Positions 28,042 through 36,785 are shown, numbered from the stretch's first letter. The stretch: DNA of 64,000 bases from Halomonas eurihalina (GCF_008274785.1 NZ_VTPU01000005.1:151904-215903); one strand, 5' to 3'. Numbers and translations are program-made. The notes: generated by a model not told the origin, from the letters alone.

Positions 28042-28878
28042 ATGCCCCGAGAGGATTCGTGGTCCGTCGACGAAATCGAAGCTATTGTCGAAACTTATCG
28101 GCGAATGCTGATCGCTGAGTTAGGCCAACAGCGCTACAACAAAGCGGCGCTTAACCGTCAATTAGCAGAACGCTTGCCCAAGCGCTCGCCTGGCTCTATC
28201 GAATTCAAGCACTGCAACATCAGTGCAATCCTACGCGATGCCGACTGCCCTTATGTTCCAGGCTACAAGCCGCGCAGTAACTATCAGGCAATACTGGCCG
28301 ACAGCGTCGAAGAGTGCTTATTGCGCAGCGAAATATTCGATCGTGCGGCCCTGTCAGCGGCAGAGCGTCCCGCCATCGAGACTTCTCCTGAAACACTCGA
28401 TGGCTTGGTTGTTCACCCCCCCACAACGTCTCTGCAGGTACAAGAAAGGCCTGGCAGCTATGTCATTAAACGAGACTATTTAGCTCGTGAAGCTCGCAAC
28501 CGCGACCTAGGTCATGCAGGCGAGTGCTTCATACTCGCTTACGAACGCCAACGCCTGATTAGCCAAGGCGCCTCCCAGCTTGCCGAAGCTGTGGAACATG
28601 TTGCCGAGACTCAGGGCGACGGTACCGGCTTCGATATTCGGTCATTTTCAGCCGATGGCAGCGAGCGGTTGATTGAGGTAAAAACTACCGCTTTCGCTAA
28701 GGAATGCGCCTTCTTCATTTCGCCAAATGAGCTCAACTGCTCACGCGACAACGCAGAGAGTTACCATCTGTATCGACTGTTCGATTTCCGCAAGCAGCCA
28801 CGGATGTTCTGCCTACAAGGAGATCTCCACGACCAACTATGGCTCGAACCCGATAGCTATCGCGCTGGGGTACGATGA
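28042..28878 (+). CDS. DUF3883-domain protein, predicted PD-(D/E)XK nuclease
   Basis: A 278-residue protein. The N-terminal about 85 residues (SWSVDEIEAIVETYRRML ... KHCNISAIL ... YVPGYKPRSNYQ) form a helical domain that I recall from other DUF3883 and HNH-type proteins. After a linker the C-terminal domain has GFDIRSF and LIEVKTTAF, the D...ExK pattern of restriction-type nucleases. Such proteins are common in genomic islands and near defence genes, but no partner gene is seen here. It starts 5 bp after repeat B, has no strong ribosome binding site, and its codon use is AT-richer than that of flanking core genes. The nuclease role is inferred. Confidence 0.75.
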   Translation: MPREDSWSVDEIEAIVETYRRMLIAELGQQRYNKAALNRQLAERLPKRSPGSIEFKHCNISAILRDADCPYVPGYKPRSNYQAILADSVEECLLRSEIFDRAALSAAERPAIETSPETLDGLVVHPPTTSLQVQERPGSYVIKRDYLAREARNRDLGHAGECFILAYERQRLISQGASQLAEAVEHVAETQGDGTGFDIRSFSADGSERLIEVKTTAFAKECAFFISPNELNCSRDNAESYHLYRLFDFRKQPRMFCLQGDLHDQLWLEPDSYRAGVR

Positions 28879-28906
28879 AGCTTGCAGAAAACTCGCTCGA
28901 GACTTA

Positions 28907-30337
28907 TTAACCATCTTCCATCTTATGCGGATGAGGAGGTGTCAGCCGAGGTAGCCGGGCCTCAAGCAGTTGAGCCACATGCAAAACTTTGAGGTCCTGA
29001 AAGCGAGAACCAACCAGATGAAGACCAACCGGAAGGCCCTGGCCATCAACCCCACAGGGTAAAGAAGCCGCAGGTTGCTGGGTGAGATTGAAGGGATAGC
29101 TGAAGGGCGTCCAGTCCATCCAGTCGCGATAGGGACCATCGGGTGGCACGTTGTGACCTGCAGCGAAGGGGGCAATGGGCATGGTGGGCGTCGCAAGAAG
29201 ATCATAGTCTTGATGGAACGCCTGCATCCAGGCAGTTAAGCGCTCTCGTTCACGGCATGCAGCCAGGTAGTCACGAAGCGTAATGTCCTGGCCGCGCTGA
29301 GCTATGTCGAGGAACCCCGGGTCAAGAAGAGCCTGCTTTTCCTCATCCAGTCGCTCGAGCACCTGACTAGCACCGGCAAACCACAGGGTATTGAAAGTAT
29401 CGAGGACATCGCCAAAGCCAGGATTTACCTCCTCGACCGTGGCCCCCAGTTCCTGCAGCAGCAGGAGCGCCTCGCGTACACAAGAAGCAATATCGGGCGC
29501 CACGTTCGCAAATCCCAAGTCCGGGCTATAGGCGATCCGCCATCCCTTCAGAGAAGCAGGCGGTGGTATCAGCCAATCTTCGACACGAGGATTGCCTAGA
29601 AAGCCGTCTCGGGAATCAGGGCGGGCCATGGCGCTGAGCATCAGGGCACTATCGGCAGCGGTGCGAGTCATGGGGCCAAGATGGGAGAGAGTGCTCATAG
29701 CACTGGCCGGCCATTGGGGTACCCAACCGAATGTAGGCTTGATGCCGAAGGTGCCTGTAAAGCTGCAAGGAATACGGATCGAGCCGCCGGCATCGCTGCC
29801 TTGATGGAGCAGCCCGAGATTGAGAGCTGCGGCTGCGGCTGCGCCACCAGAAGATCCCCCCGGCGTCAGGCGCAGATCCCAAGGGTTGCGAGTGATGCCA
29901 TGCAATGGGTTGTCAGTGACCCCTTTCCAACCAAATTCCGGGGAAGTCGTTTTGCCAAGGATTACTGCGCCAGCCTCGCGCAGGTGGCGGCTTATGGGGG
30001 CATCCGTGTCCCACTGACCTTCGGCGCTGGAAGTGGCTGAACCGAAGCGCGTTGGCATGCCACTAGTCAATGTCAGGTCCTTGATGGTGGTCGGCACACC
30101 GTCCAGAACGCCACAAGGAGTACCGGCTCGCCAACGCGCCTCCGATGCCCTAGCAACAGCTAACGCCTGGTTAGCATCAACATGCGCGAAGGCATTAACC
30201 TGCGGGTTGTCACGTTCGATACGCGCAAGGCAATCCTCAGTCAGCTCTACCGGGGAGAGAGCGTGTCGCCGGAACAGAACCAAGGCCTCGCTGGCCGTCA
30301 GATCAGCCAGCCCAGAAGAAGAGAATGATGACACCAT
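28907..30337 (-). CDS. Amidase-signature family hydrolase
   Basis: A 476-residue amidase-signature enzyme. The Ser-Ser-Lys triad is visible: Lys in TTIKDLTLT, the cis-Ser in PGGSSGGAAAAAA and the nucleophile Ser in GSDAGGSIRIP. Relatives hydrolyse small amides, including carbamoyl or aryl-acyl amides. It is the last gene of the operon, 6 bp after the carbamoylase-type gene, and converges with the DUF3883 gene. The substrate is unknown; the neighbours point to a nitrogen-containing compound opened in two hydrolytic steps. GC is lower than in the core genes. Confidence 0.88.
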   Translation of the reverse strand: MVSSFSSSGLADLTASEALVLFRRHALSPVELTEDCLARIERDNPQVNAFAHVDANQALAVARASEARWRAGTPCGVLDGVPTTIKDLTLTSGMPTRFGSATSSAEGQWDTDAPISRHLREAGAVILGKTTSPEFGWKGVTDNPLHGITRNPWDLRLTPGGSSGGAAAAAALNLGLLHQGSDAGGSIRIPCSFTGTFGIKPTFGWVPQWPASAMSTLSHLGPMTRTAADSALMLSAMARPDSRDGFLGNPRVEDWLIPPPASLKGWRIAYSPDLGFANVAPDIASCVREALLLLQELGATVEEVNPGFGDVLDTFNTLWFAGASQVLERLDEEKQALLDPGFLDIAQRGQDITLRDYLAACRERERLTAWMQAFHQDYDLLATPTMPIAPFAAGHNVPPDGPYRDWMDWTPFSYPFNLTQQPAASLPCGVDGQGLPVGLHLVGSRFQDLKVLHVAQLLEARLPRLTPPHPHKMEDG

Positions 30338-30343
30338 ACAGGA

Positions 30344-31615
30344 TCATTCCTCCTCGACCGTGATGGCCTGTTCGAGCATGGCATGAAGCAAGACGTTGCA
30401 ACCATCATGCAAGTCACTCGGATCAGCATTCTCGATCTCATTGTGACTGATGCCGTTCTCACAGGGCACGAAAATCATTCCCGCCGGCGCAACTCGACTC
30501 ATGAAAATAGCGTCATGGCCGGCTCCACTGACGATGTCCATGTGCGAACATTCCAGTGCCTCGGCTGCACGACGCACTGCATCGACGCACCTGTCAGCGA
30601 AATGCTCGGGAGCGAAGTCGGCGGTGGGCTTGAGTTCGGCGCTCAGGCCATGGCGCTGGCTAGTCTCTTCCACGACCTGATGCAGTTCCTCGGCCATGGC
30701 GACAAGTGCCTTAGGCTCGAAGTGTCGCAAGTCGACAGTCATCCTGACCTGCCCGGGGATAACATTGCGCGACCCGGGATGCAGCTGCAGCACACCAACA
30801 GTACCGCGACCGTGGGGCGGATGATCGTTGGCGATACGATTGACCGCCTGAGTGATCTCAGCAGCCCCCAGCATCGCATCACGCCTTAGTGACATCGGCG
30901 TGGGGCCAGCATGGGCCTCCAGACCAGTGAGAGTGAGATCGAACCACTTCTGGCCTAACGCCCCCACCACGACACCCACGGCATTGTCGGTATCCTCGAG
31001 TATTGGCCCTTGCTCAATGTGGCACTCGAAAAAGGCCTTGATATGATACTTGTCGATCTCGTTGCTGCCACGATAGCCAATAGCATCCAGCGCCTCACCA
31101 GCAGTAACACCCTCGGCATCGGTCTGGGCGAGCATCGCCTCAAGCTCGAGCTGTCCGGCAAACACGCCAGACCCCATCATGCAGGGCGGAAAACGGCAGC
31201 CTTCTTCATTGGTCCAGGCCACAACCTCGATAGGTGCCCGAGTACGGATATCGTGGTAATTGAGGGTCCGAATCACCTCCAGGCCAGCCAATACGCCGTA
31301 AGATCCATCGAACTTGCCACCGGTAGGTTGACTGTCGAGATGGCTACCTGTCATCACTACCGGCGCATCAGGATCGAGACCAGGCCTACGAGCAAAAATG
31401 TTGCCGATGGCATCGATACGCACCGTACAGCCTTCGGCGTGACACCACTCAATAAATAAATCACGGGCCTGACGATCTAGTTCGGTGAGTGCCTGGCGAT
31501 TGACACCACCCTTGGGAGTGGCGCCCAGTCGGGCCAGGTCCATTAGGGATCGCCACAGGCGTTCACGGTCAGTGCGCAAAGCAGTGACAGGAGATTGGGT
31601 CTCGGTGAGCGTCAT
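30344..31615 (-). CDS. M20-family Zn-dependent hydrolase (N-carbamoyl-L-amino acid hydrolase / allantoate amidohydrolase type)
   Basis: A 423-residue metallohydrolase of the hydantoinase/carbamoylase group. Metal ligands are in TGSHLDSQPTGGKFDGSYG, the catalytic Glu pair in WTNEEGCRFPP, a further ligand in FECHIEQGP and the C-terminal SGAGHDAIFM; LEAHAGPTPM lies in the dimerisation lid. The family hydrolyses N-carbamoyl amino acids, ureidopropionate or allantoate. With the adjacent amidase and SSS symporter it looks like uptake and stepwise hydrolysis of one compound; which one cannot be read from sequence. Confidence 0.87.
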   Translation of the reverse strand: MTLTETQSPVTALRTDRERLWRSLMDLARLGATPKGGVNRQALTELDRQARDLFIEWCHAEGCTVRIDAIGNIFARRPGLDPDAPVVMTGSHLDSQPTGGKFDGSYGVLAGLEVIRTLNYHDIRTRAPIEVVAWTNEEGCRFPPCMMGSGVFAGQLELEAMLAQTDAEGVTAGEALDAIGYRGSNEIDKYHIKAFFECHIEQGPILEDTDNAVGVVVGALGQKWFDLTLTGLEAHAGPTPMSLRRDAMLGAAEITQAVNRIANDHPPHGRGTVGVLQLHPGSRNVIPGQVRMTVDLRHFEPKALVAMAEELHQVVEETSQRHGLSAELKPTADFAPEHFADRCVDAVRRAAEALECSHMDIVSGAGHDAIFMSRVAPAGMIFVPCENGISHNEIENADPSDLHDGCNVLLHAMLEQAITVEEE

Positions 31616-31627
31616 TGGTCTTCCTCG

Positions 31628-32446
31628 TTATTGATCATTGTTGACGAACCGCAGCAACGGCGACGCCTCGGTTGCTCCATTGAAGGCGTCCAGGGAAATG
31701 AGCATCTGTTCAGCCATTTCGCCTTCCAACGCCGCCATATGGTCCTCAGCATCGCGCATATGCTCATCCATCAGTCGCCGAACCCGCTCAGCATCTTCGT
31801 CACGAAAGGCATCGACCAACTCGCGGTGGTAGCGATGATTGGCTTCGTCGAACTGCTTGCGCTCCGGCACATAGGCCTTCTTGACCACTACCAGGTCGCG
31901 CAGCATGTCGTTGAGAAACCGACACATGAATGCCAGTAACGGATTGGGACAGGCCCTGGCCAGCAGATTGTGAAACTCCAGTTCCAGGAAACGCTGGCGT
32001 CGTTGGTCCTCATCGTCGGAACGACTGCACTCGCACGCCGACATGTTAGCTTCCAGGCCATCGAGGTCAGCCTTGCCCAACCGACCGACCACGGAGACGG
32101 CCATCTCCACCTCCAGTAGGCGACGCAACTGGTAGACTTGGTGACCATCGAGCGAGCGGAAGTGTAGGAAGTTACGCAGCATTCGACTGGCCGGCTCCAT
32201 GCTCGGCGTGCGTAAGATGGCACCACCGCCAGGCCCGGTCTTGAGGGCAATTAGGCCTTCCACTTCGAGGATCTTCAGAGCCTCGCGGACCGTACCCTTG
32301 GCGCAGCCGTAAAGCTCCATCAAGGTCTTCTCATTGGGCAGGCGGTCACCCTCCGTCAACCCTTCGGTAGCAATCCATCTTTTGATGTCGTCGCTGATCA
32401 ATTCAGCGAGTTTCTGGCGACGACGGGGTGATGGGGTCTGGTCCAT
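31628..32446 (-). CDS. GntR-family regulator with FCD domain
   Basis: A 272-residue FadR-subfamily regulator. The N-terminal winged helix spans about residues 5-75 (LPNEKTLMELYGCAKGTVREALKILEVEGLI), and the C-terminal all-helical FCD domain carries the metal/ligand-binding pattern (FLELEFHNLLARA, NHRYHRELVDAFRDED, MDEHMRDAEDHM). ATG 32446 follows AAGGAG at 6 bases; an earlier frame start lacks it. Encoded within the catabolic operon between symporter and hydrolase, it is the probable substrate-responsive repressor of that operon. Confidence 0.9.
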   Translation of the reverse strand: MDQTPSPRRRQKLAELISDDIKRWIATEGLTEGDRLPNEKTLMELYGCAKGTVREALKILEVEGLIALKTGPGGGAILRTPSMEPASRMLRNFLHFRSLDGHQVYQLRRLLEVEMAVSVVGRLGKADLDGLEANMSACECSRSDDEDQRRQRFLELEFHNLLARACPNPLLAFMCRFLNDMLRDLVVVKKAYVPERKQFDEANHRYHRELVDAFRDEDAERVRRLMDEHMRDAEDHMAALEGEMAEQMLISLDAFNGATEASPLLRFVNNDQ

Positions 32447-32497
32447 GCATGACTCCTTGCGAAACAAGGCCCTCCAAAACAGGCCCCGTATTGAGGT

Positions 32498-34024
32498 TCA
32501 GCGAGTTGCGGTCACCTCAGCAACTCGCTTCACACCGTCCTCCAGGCGCTCCGGGTGGAACTGGGCATCATATTCCTTGCGGGCCTTGGCGAAGCGCTCG
32601 ACCACATCCTGATCGTGACGCTGAAACACCAGACTCAAACCAACAAACAGCGTGGTATTGAGCAGCAACCCCCAGATACCGGCGTGCAAGCCGAGCGGGT
32701 TGCTGACACTGGCACCGTAGGTCAACAACAGAACACAGCCTACGCCACCAATTAGCCCCCAGAAGGCAGCCATCGGATGGGCACGCTTCCAGGAGATGGC
32801 CCCAATCGTAGGTACGATGAGCTGGGCGGTGCCGGCCAACGCAGCGATACCGATTGTCACCAGCAGACCGGGCACTGTCAGGGCCAGGATGTAGGCAACT
32901 AACGAGAAACCTACCAACGATAGACGGCCGATGGTGACAATACGTGCTTGTGAGGCATGACGGTTCACATACCGTTGGTAGATATCCATGGTCACTACCG
33001 TGGACACCGCATGGATCTGAGAGTTAGCTGTGGACATGGCTGCAGCGGCACCTGCGGCCATGATCATCGAAGCCAGTAGGTAAGGGGCATAGTTCATCAG
33101 CATGACCGGTAGAACCTGATCGGCATTCTCCAGGTCGGGCTCGAGCAGCACGCCTGTGTAGCCAGTGAGCACCGAACCAAAGTAGGCAAAAGCCGCCAAG
33201 CCCAGCAGAAAGGGCATCAGATTGAACAACTTGCCGCTTTTCACCGAATACATGCGTAGCCAAATCTGCGGTCCCATAAAGGCCCCGATGGCAACGATCA
33301 CGAACAGCGAAAACCACATGCTGTAACCCATATTGCCATCTGGTCCCGGCATGGTCAGATGGCTGGGTGAACCTTCCTGCAGTTGGGCAAACAACGCTGC
33401 GGGACCACCCACCTGGTTAGATATATAGTAGCCGGCGAACATCATGCCGAAGAACAACAGGGCGCCATAGATTACGTCCGTCCAGGCAATGGCACGGATA
33501 CCTCCCACCCAGACGTATACGATGATGATGAAATAGAACAGCAACGCAGCTAGCCAGAAAGGCACAACGCCATTCGAGGCAACCTCGATCAGGTAGGCGC
33601 CACCTGTCAGTTGGATCTGCAAATAAGGCACAGTGAATACCAAGGTAATCAACGCCACCAGAATGCGTAGTGCTTCGCTGTTATAAAAATCGCCCATCAG
33701 ATCCGATGGGGTCAGATAATTGAAGCGTTTACCCAAAAACCAGACACGCTTTCCAACCCAGTAGTACATGAAGCCAAAAAGCAGATTCCAGGCCAGAGCT
33801 GTGAGATATACAGGTCCACTGGTATAGAAGGTCGCATTGGAACCCAAAAAGGCGAAGGCGCTCCACCAGGTGGCAGCGACGGTGAAGAACACTGCAATAC
33901 TCCCCATCGCACGGCCTTGGACGAAGAAATCCTCGCTCGTTTCCTGAGATTGTCTCGACGAGACTACCCCGACAATCAATGGGATAACCATGAAAGCAAC
34001 GATGATCAGAATGCTGCCGGTCAT
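32498..34024 (-). CDS. Sodium:solute symporter (SSS family)
   Basis: A 508-residue protein with about 13 transmembrane segments of the SSS/LeuT fold. It shows EDFFVQGRAMGSIAVFFTVAA, the GGIRAIAWTDVIYG loop and the family stretch MIMAAGAAAAMSTANSQIHAVSTVV. It imports a small solute with Na+, probably the substrate of the two hydrolases. The start overlaps the stop of the small membrane protein upstream (ATGA at 34021-34024). Confidence 0.9.
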   Translation of the reverse strand: MTGSILIIVAFMVIPLIVGVVSSRQSQETSEDFFVQGRAMGSIAVFFTVAATWWSAFAFLGSNATFYTSGPVYLTALAWNLLFGFMYYWVGKRVWFLGKRFNYLTPSDLMGDFYNSEALRILVALITLVFTVPYLQIQLTGGAYLIEVASNGVVPFWLAALLFYFIIIVYVWVGGIRAIAWTDVIYGALLFFGMMFAGYYISNQVGGPAALFAQLQEGSPSHLTMPGPDGNMGYSMWFSLFVIVAIGAFMGPQIWLRMYSVKSGKLFNLMPFLLGLAAFAYFGSVLTGYTGVLLEPDLENADQVLPVMLMNYAPYLLASMIMAAGAAAAMSTANSQIHAVSTVVTMDIYQRYVNRHASQARIVTIGRLSLVGFSLVAYILALTVPGLLVTIGIAALAGTAQLIVPTIGAISWKRAHPMAAFWGLIGGVGCVLLLTYGASVSNPLGLHAGIWGLLLNTTLFVGLSLVFQRHDQDVVERFAKARKEYDAQFHPERLEDGVKRVAEVTATR

Positions 34025-34275
34025 AGCGAAGCCTCCTGAGTGGTCGTACTCTGAGAAAATACGCTTTCACTTCCCCAATTGGTCAGGTAGGCCACCAGGA
34101 ACAGGGCAGTAAGGAATGCCCACCAACCGAGATTCCAGATAAAGAAAAAAGGCACGCCCATGATCATGGGCTCGATCTGGTTAGCTACTAGGATCATCGG
34201 GCTCTCGAGCATCAAGAACCCCAAAAACATGCTGCCATAGAGGGCAAGCTTGCGAGGTGGGAGCATCTTTCGCAT
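34021..34275 (-). CDS. Small membrane protein, likely partner of the SSS symporter (DUF3311-like)
   Basis: An 84-residue protein with two hydrophobic helices (about residues 12-30 and 42-65, the second GVPFFFIWNLGWWAFLTALF) resembling the small DUF3311-type proteins encoded before SSS symporters. It is the first gene of the operon and is coupled to the symporter by ATGA. A role in assembly or stability of the carrier is inferred from this arrangement. Confidence 0.75.
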   Translation of the reverse strand: MRKMLPPRKLALYGSMFLGFLMLESPMILVANQIEPMIMGVPFFFIWNLGWWAFLTALFLVAYLTNWGSESVFSQSTTTQEASL

Positions 34276-34435
34276 CGTTCATCCCCTTATTCTGATTGAC
34301 GGTGGGGGCGGTATGTCCCGGACGTTACAGAACCGACCGGGGGTGATCGTGCTGGCGACCAATCAATTATTATATTTATACGAATAAATACACCAATAGA
34401 ATAGATATTATCGCCTGTCAAGAATGAACTCGCCT
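34276..34435 (-). promoter_or_regulatory. AT-rich promoter region of the SSS-carbamoylase-amidase operon
   Basis: Between the operon start and repeat C, the stretch 34360-34415 is very AT-rich (TATTTATACGAATAAATACA), in sharp contrast to its surroundings, and should hold the operon promoter and the GntR operator. CGAATAAATA/ATTTATACG gives partial symmetry, but no certain operator can be drawn. Confidence 0.5.
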
Positions 34436-34489
34436 CGCTGCGCCGCGGAGCTAAAGGTGCTGATTGAGTAGATTCAGAATATTGAGTAG
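34436..34489 (+). repeat. yicC 3'-end repeat, copy C (degraded)
   Basis: 54 bp matching the yicC 3' end with a 12-bp in-frame deletion between two GA-CAG-type words. It reads RCAAELKVLIE, stop, IQNIE, stop. It keeps similarity to the sequence after the yicC stop, so it is probably the right-hand boundary of the insertion. The rest of the gap to dsbG (34490-34597) shows no gene. Confidence 0.85.
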
Positions 34490-34597
34490 CGCCGACCAAG
34501 CACGTCACGAAACTACTCCTGCGGCCCAGTAGCACCTGATAGCTTCATTTTCAGCGCATCTCGAACCATGACCCTTCTGATGATGGAGACAATACGC

Positions 34598-35377
34598 ATG
34601 AATGCTCGCCTTCCCCGCGTGAAGACTTTGCCGCTTGCCCTCGCCCTGGGCGCTGGAATCACTCTGGCAGTCAGCCTGCCCGCCAGCGCCGATGAGCTGC
34701 CCAAGCCGATGCAGGCACTCAAGCAGCAAGGCTTTACGTTTCATGGTCAATTCGATGCCCCGGGCGGTCTCGAAGGCTATGCGGCGAGTGTCAGCGGCCA
34801 GACCGTGGCAGCTTACCTGACACCGGATGGAGAGCATGCCGTGGTGGGCACGCTGATCGATGCACAGGGTCAGAACGTATCGGCCGAAGAGCTAGAAAGG
34901 CTGGTCAACGGACCGAAGAATGCCAAGCTCTGGGACAAGCTGGCTGACCATCATTGGGTCAGAGATGGCGATGGCGATGCCGAGCGGGTGGTGTATACCT
35001 TCAGTGACCCGAATTGCCCCTATTGCCGCAAGTTCTGGCAGGATGCCCAACCTTGGATCGAGAGCGGCCAGGTCCAGATTCGTCACCTGATGGTCGGCGT
35101 GCTCAAGCCCAGTAGCGCCCCTAAAGCAGCCGCCCTGCTCAGTGCCGACGACCCCAGCAAAGCCATTGCCGAGCACTATCGCACCGGCACCATGCCGGAC
35201 ATCAAGGGCAGCGACGAGAGCGAGCACCATGTCAGCGCGAATACCCGGCTCATGGATGATGCCCAGCTTCCCGCGACGCCCGTCACTTTCTATCGCGACG
35301 ACGAAGGTGTGCACCGGGTCATGGGCGCGCCTTCGCCCGACAAGTTACGCGCCATCATGGGCGGTGAGGCGCCCTGA
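34598..35377 (+). CDS. dsbG: Thiol:disulfide interchange protein DsbG
   Basis: A 259-residue periplasmic protein with signal peptide (KTLPLALALGAGITLAVS, cleavage near ASADE), an N-terminal dimerisation domain and a thioredoxin-fold domain with active site NCPYCRKFW and the cis-proline in ATPVTFYRD. DsbG-type proteins isomerise disulfides or protect single cysteines from over-oxidation. ATG 34598 follows GGAG at 9 bases. It directly follows repeat C, so it is the first gene outside the insertion on this side. Confidence 0.88.
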   Translation: MNARLPRVKTLPLALALGAGITLAVSLPASADELPKPMQALKQQGFTFHGQFDAPGGLEGYAASVSGQTVAAYLTPDGEHAVVGTLIDAQGQNVSAEELERLVNGPKNAKLWDKLADHHWVRDGDGDAERVVYTFSDPNCPYCRKFWQDAQPWIESGQVQIRHLMVGVLKPSSAPKAAALLSADDPSKAIAEHYRTGTMPDIKGSDESEHHVSANTRLMDDAQLPATPVTFYRDDEGVHRVMGAPSPDKLRAIMGGEAP

Positions 35378-35455
35378 GCCCCAACCGACGGCAAATGTGA
35401 ACGCCTTGGGTCGCATCCCGCGCCACCACCCTTTATACTTTCGTAGTAATTTTCC

Positions 35456-35494
35456 GCGATCCTGTCCTCCCGGCAGGATCGCTTTCGTTTTTTC
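35456..35494 (+). terminator. Terminator-like hairpin just upstream of the MFS gene
   Basis: 9-bp stem GCGATCCTG / CAGGATCGC, then TTTCGTTTTTT, ending right before the GGAG that serves the MFS gene (ATG 35505). A TATACT box lies upstream (35434-35439). It ends dsbG transcripts, or attenuates a short MFS leader, or both. Confidence 0.75.
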
Positions 35495-35504
35495 GGAGAA
35501 AACC

Positions 35505-36695
35505 ATGTCGACCGACACCAAGGCGCACAACCCCCGCCTGGCCGAGCTCGCGCTGGCCCTGGGCGGTTTTGGTATCGGCACCAGCGAGTTCGTGATCATG
35601 GGCTTGCTGGAGCGAGTCGCCGCCGACCTGCAGGTCGCCACCGCCGAGGTGGGCTATGCCATCTCCAGCTACGCCCTGGGCGTGGTGGTCGGCGCGCCGC
35701 TGATCTCGGCGCTGGCCGCCCGTGTCCCACGTCGCCTGCTCTTGATCGTCCTGATGCTGGTGTTCGCCGTCGGCAACATCGCCAGTGCCCTGGCCACCTC
35801 CTTCTGGCCCTTCGTCGGCCTGCGTTTCCTGGCCGGCCTGCCGCATGGCGCCTATTTCGGCGTTGCCGCGCTGGTGGCGGCCGCTGCCGTTCCCATCGAA
35901 CAGCGCGCCCGGGCGGTCAGCCGGGTCATGCTGGGTTTGACCACGGCCATCGTGATCGGCGCCCCCCTGGCGACCTGGACCGGCCAATGGCTCGGCTGGC
36001 ACAGCGCCTTCCTTGGTGTGGGGGTGATCGCCCTGGTTACCGCCGTGATGATTCGCCTCTGGGTGCCGAGCCAACCGCACGACCCCAACGCCAGTCCCAA
36101 GCGCGAGCTCTCGGCACTGGTCAAACAGCGCGTGCTGTTCACCCTGGGCGTGGCCAGCATCGGCTTCGGCGGCATGTTCGCAGTATTCAGCTATGTGGTG
36201 CCCACCCTGTCGAATCAGGCCGGCATGTCCGAGACTGTGGGCCCCTGGGTGCTGACGATCTTCGGTGTCGGCACCATCATCGGCAATCTGGTCGGCGCCC
36301 GCGCGGCCGACAAGAACCTGATCAAGTCGATTCCCTACATCCTGGTCTGGTGCCTGCTGGTGCAGGGCGGCTTCTTCTTCGCCGCCAACCATCTCGTCAC
36401 CGGGCTGATCTTCGTCGGCCTGGTCGGCACCAGCATGGCGCTCGGGCCGGCATTGCAGACCCGCCTGATGGATGTTGCCGGCGATGCCCAGACCATGGCA
36501 GCCTCGATGAATCACGCGGCCTTCAACTGCGCCAATGCCCTGGGCGCCTGGCTGGCCGCGGTGACCATCAAGTCGGGAGCCGTCTGGTCGTCATCCGGCC
36601 TGGTGGGCGCCGCCCTCGCCTTCGGCGGTCTGGTGGTCTTCGCCATCGGCCTGTGGCAGGAGCGTCGCCGATACGGCTCGCCGAACGCGGCCTGA
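35505..36695 (+). CDS. MFS transporter, sugar/drug efflux (AraJ/NepI-like)
   Basis: A 396-residue 12-helix major facilitator protein of the DHA1 type. GGFGIGTSEFVIMGLL in helix 1 is typical of the AraJ/YdhP/NepI exporters, and the loop after helix 2 has ALAARVPRRLLL. ATG 35505 is preceded by CGGAGAAAACC. The substrate (sugar, arabinoside, purine nucleoside or drug) cannot be told. A terminator-like hairpin sits in its leader, so expression may depend on read-through. Confidence 0.88.
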   Translation: MSTDTKAHNPRLAELALALGGFGIGTSEFVIMGLLERVAADLQVATAEVGYAISSYALGVVVGAPLISALAARVPRRLLLIVLMLVFAVGNIASALATSFWPFVGLRFLAGLPHGAYFGVAALVAAAAVPIEQRARAVSRVMLGLTTAIVIGAPLATWTGQWLGWHSAFLGVGVIALVTAVMIRLWVPSQPHDPNASPKRELSALVKQRVLFTLGVASIGFGGMFAVFSYVVPTLSNQAGMSETVGPWVLTIFGVGTIIGNLVGARAADKNLIKSIPYILVWCLLVQGGFFFAANHLVTGLIFVGLVGTSMALGPALQTRLMDVAGDAQTMAASMNHAAFNCANALGAWLAAVTIKSGAVWSSSGLVGAALAFGGLVVFAIGLWQERRRYGSPNAA

Positions 36696-36785
36696 GCACG
36701 CGCGGGGCGGGGGTAGGGCGACAGGGGCGAATATGCGATACTGCGGCCCTTCCCACGAGCCGCCCATTGCTTAGGATCTCCGCTC

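Noticed and set aside
26755..34435. Prophage or intact integrative element in the yicC-gmk interval
   Set aside because: No integrase, transposase, excisionase, relaxase or phage structural gene is present; only degraded repeats and metabolic or nuclease-like cargo remain.
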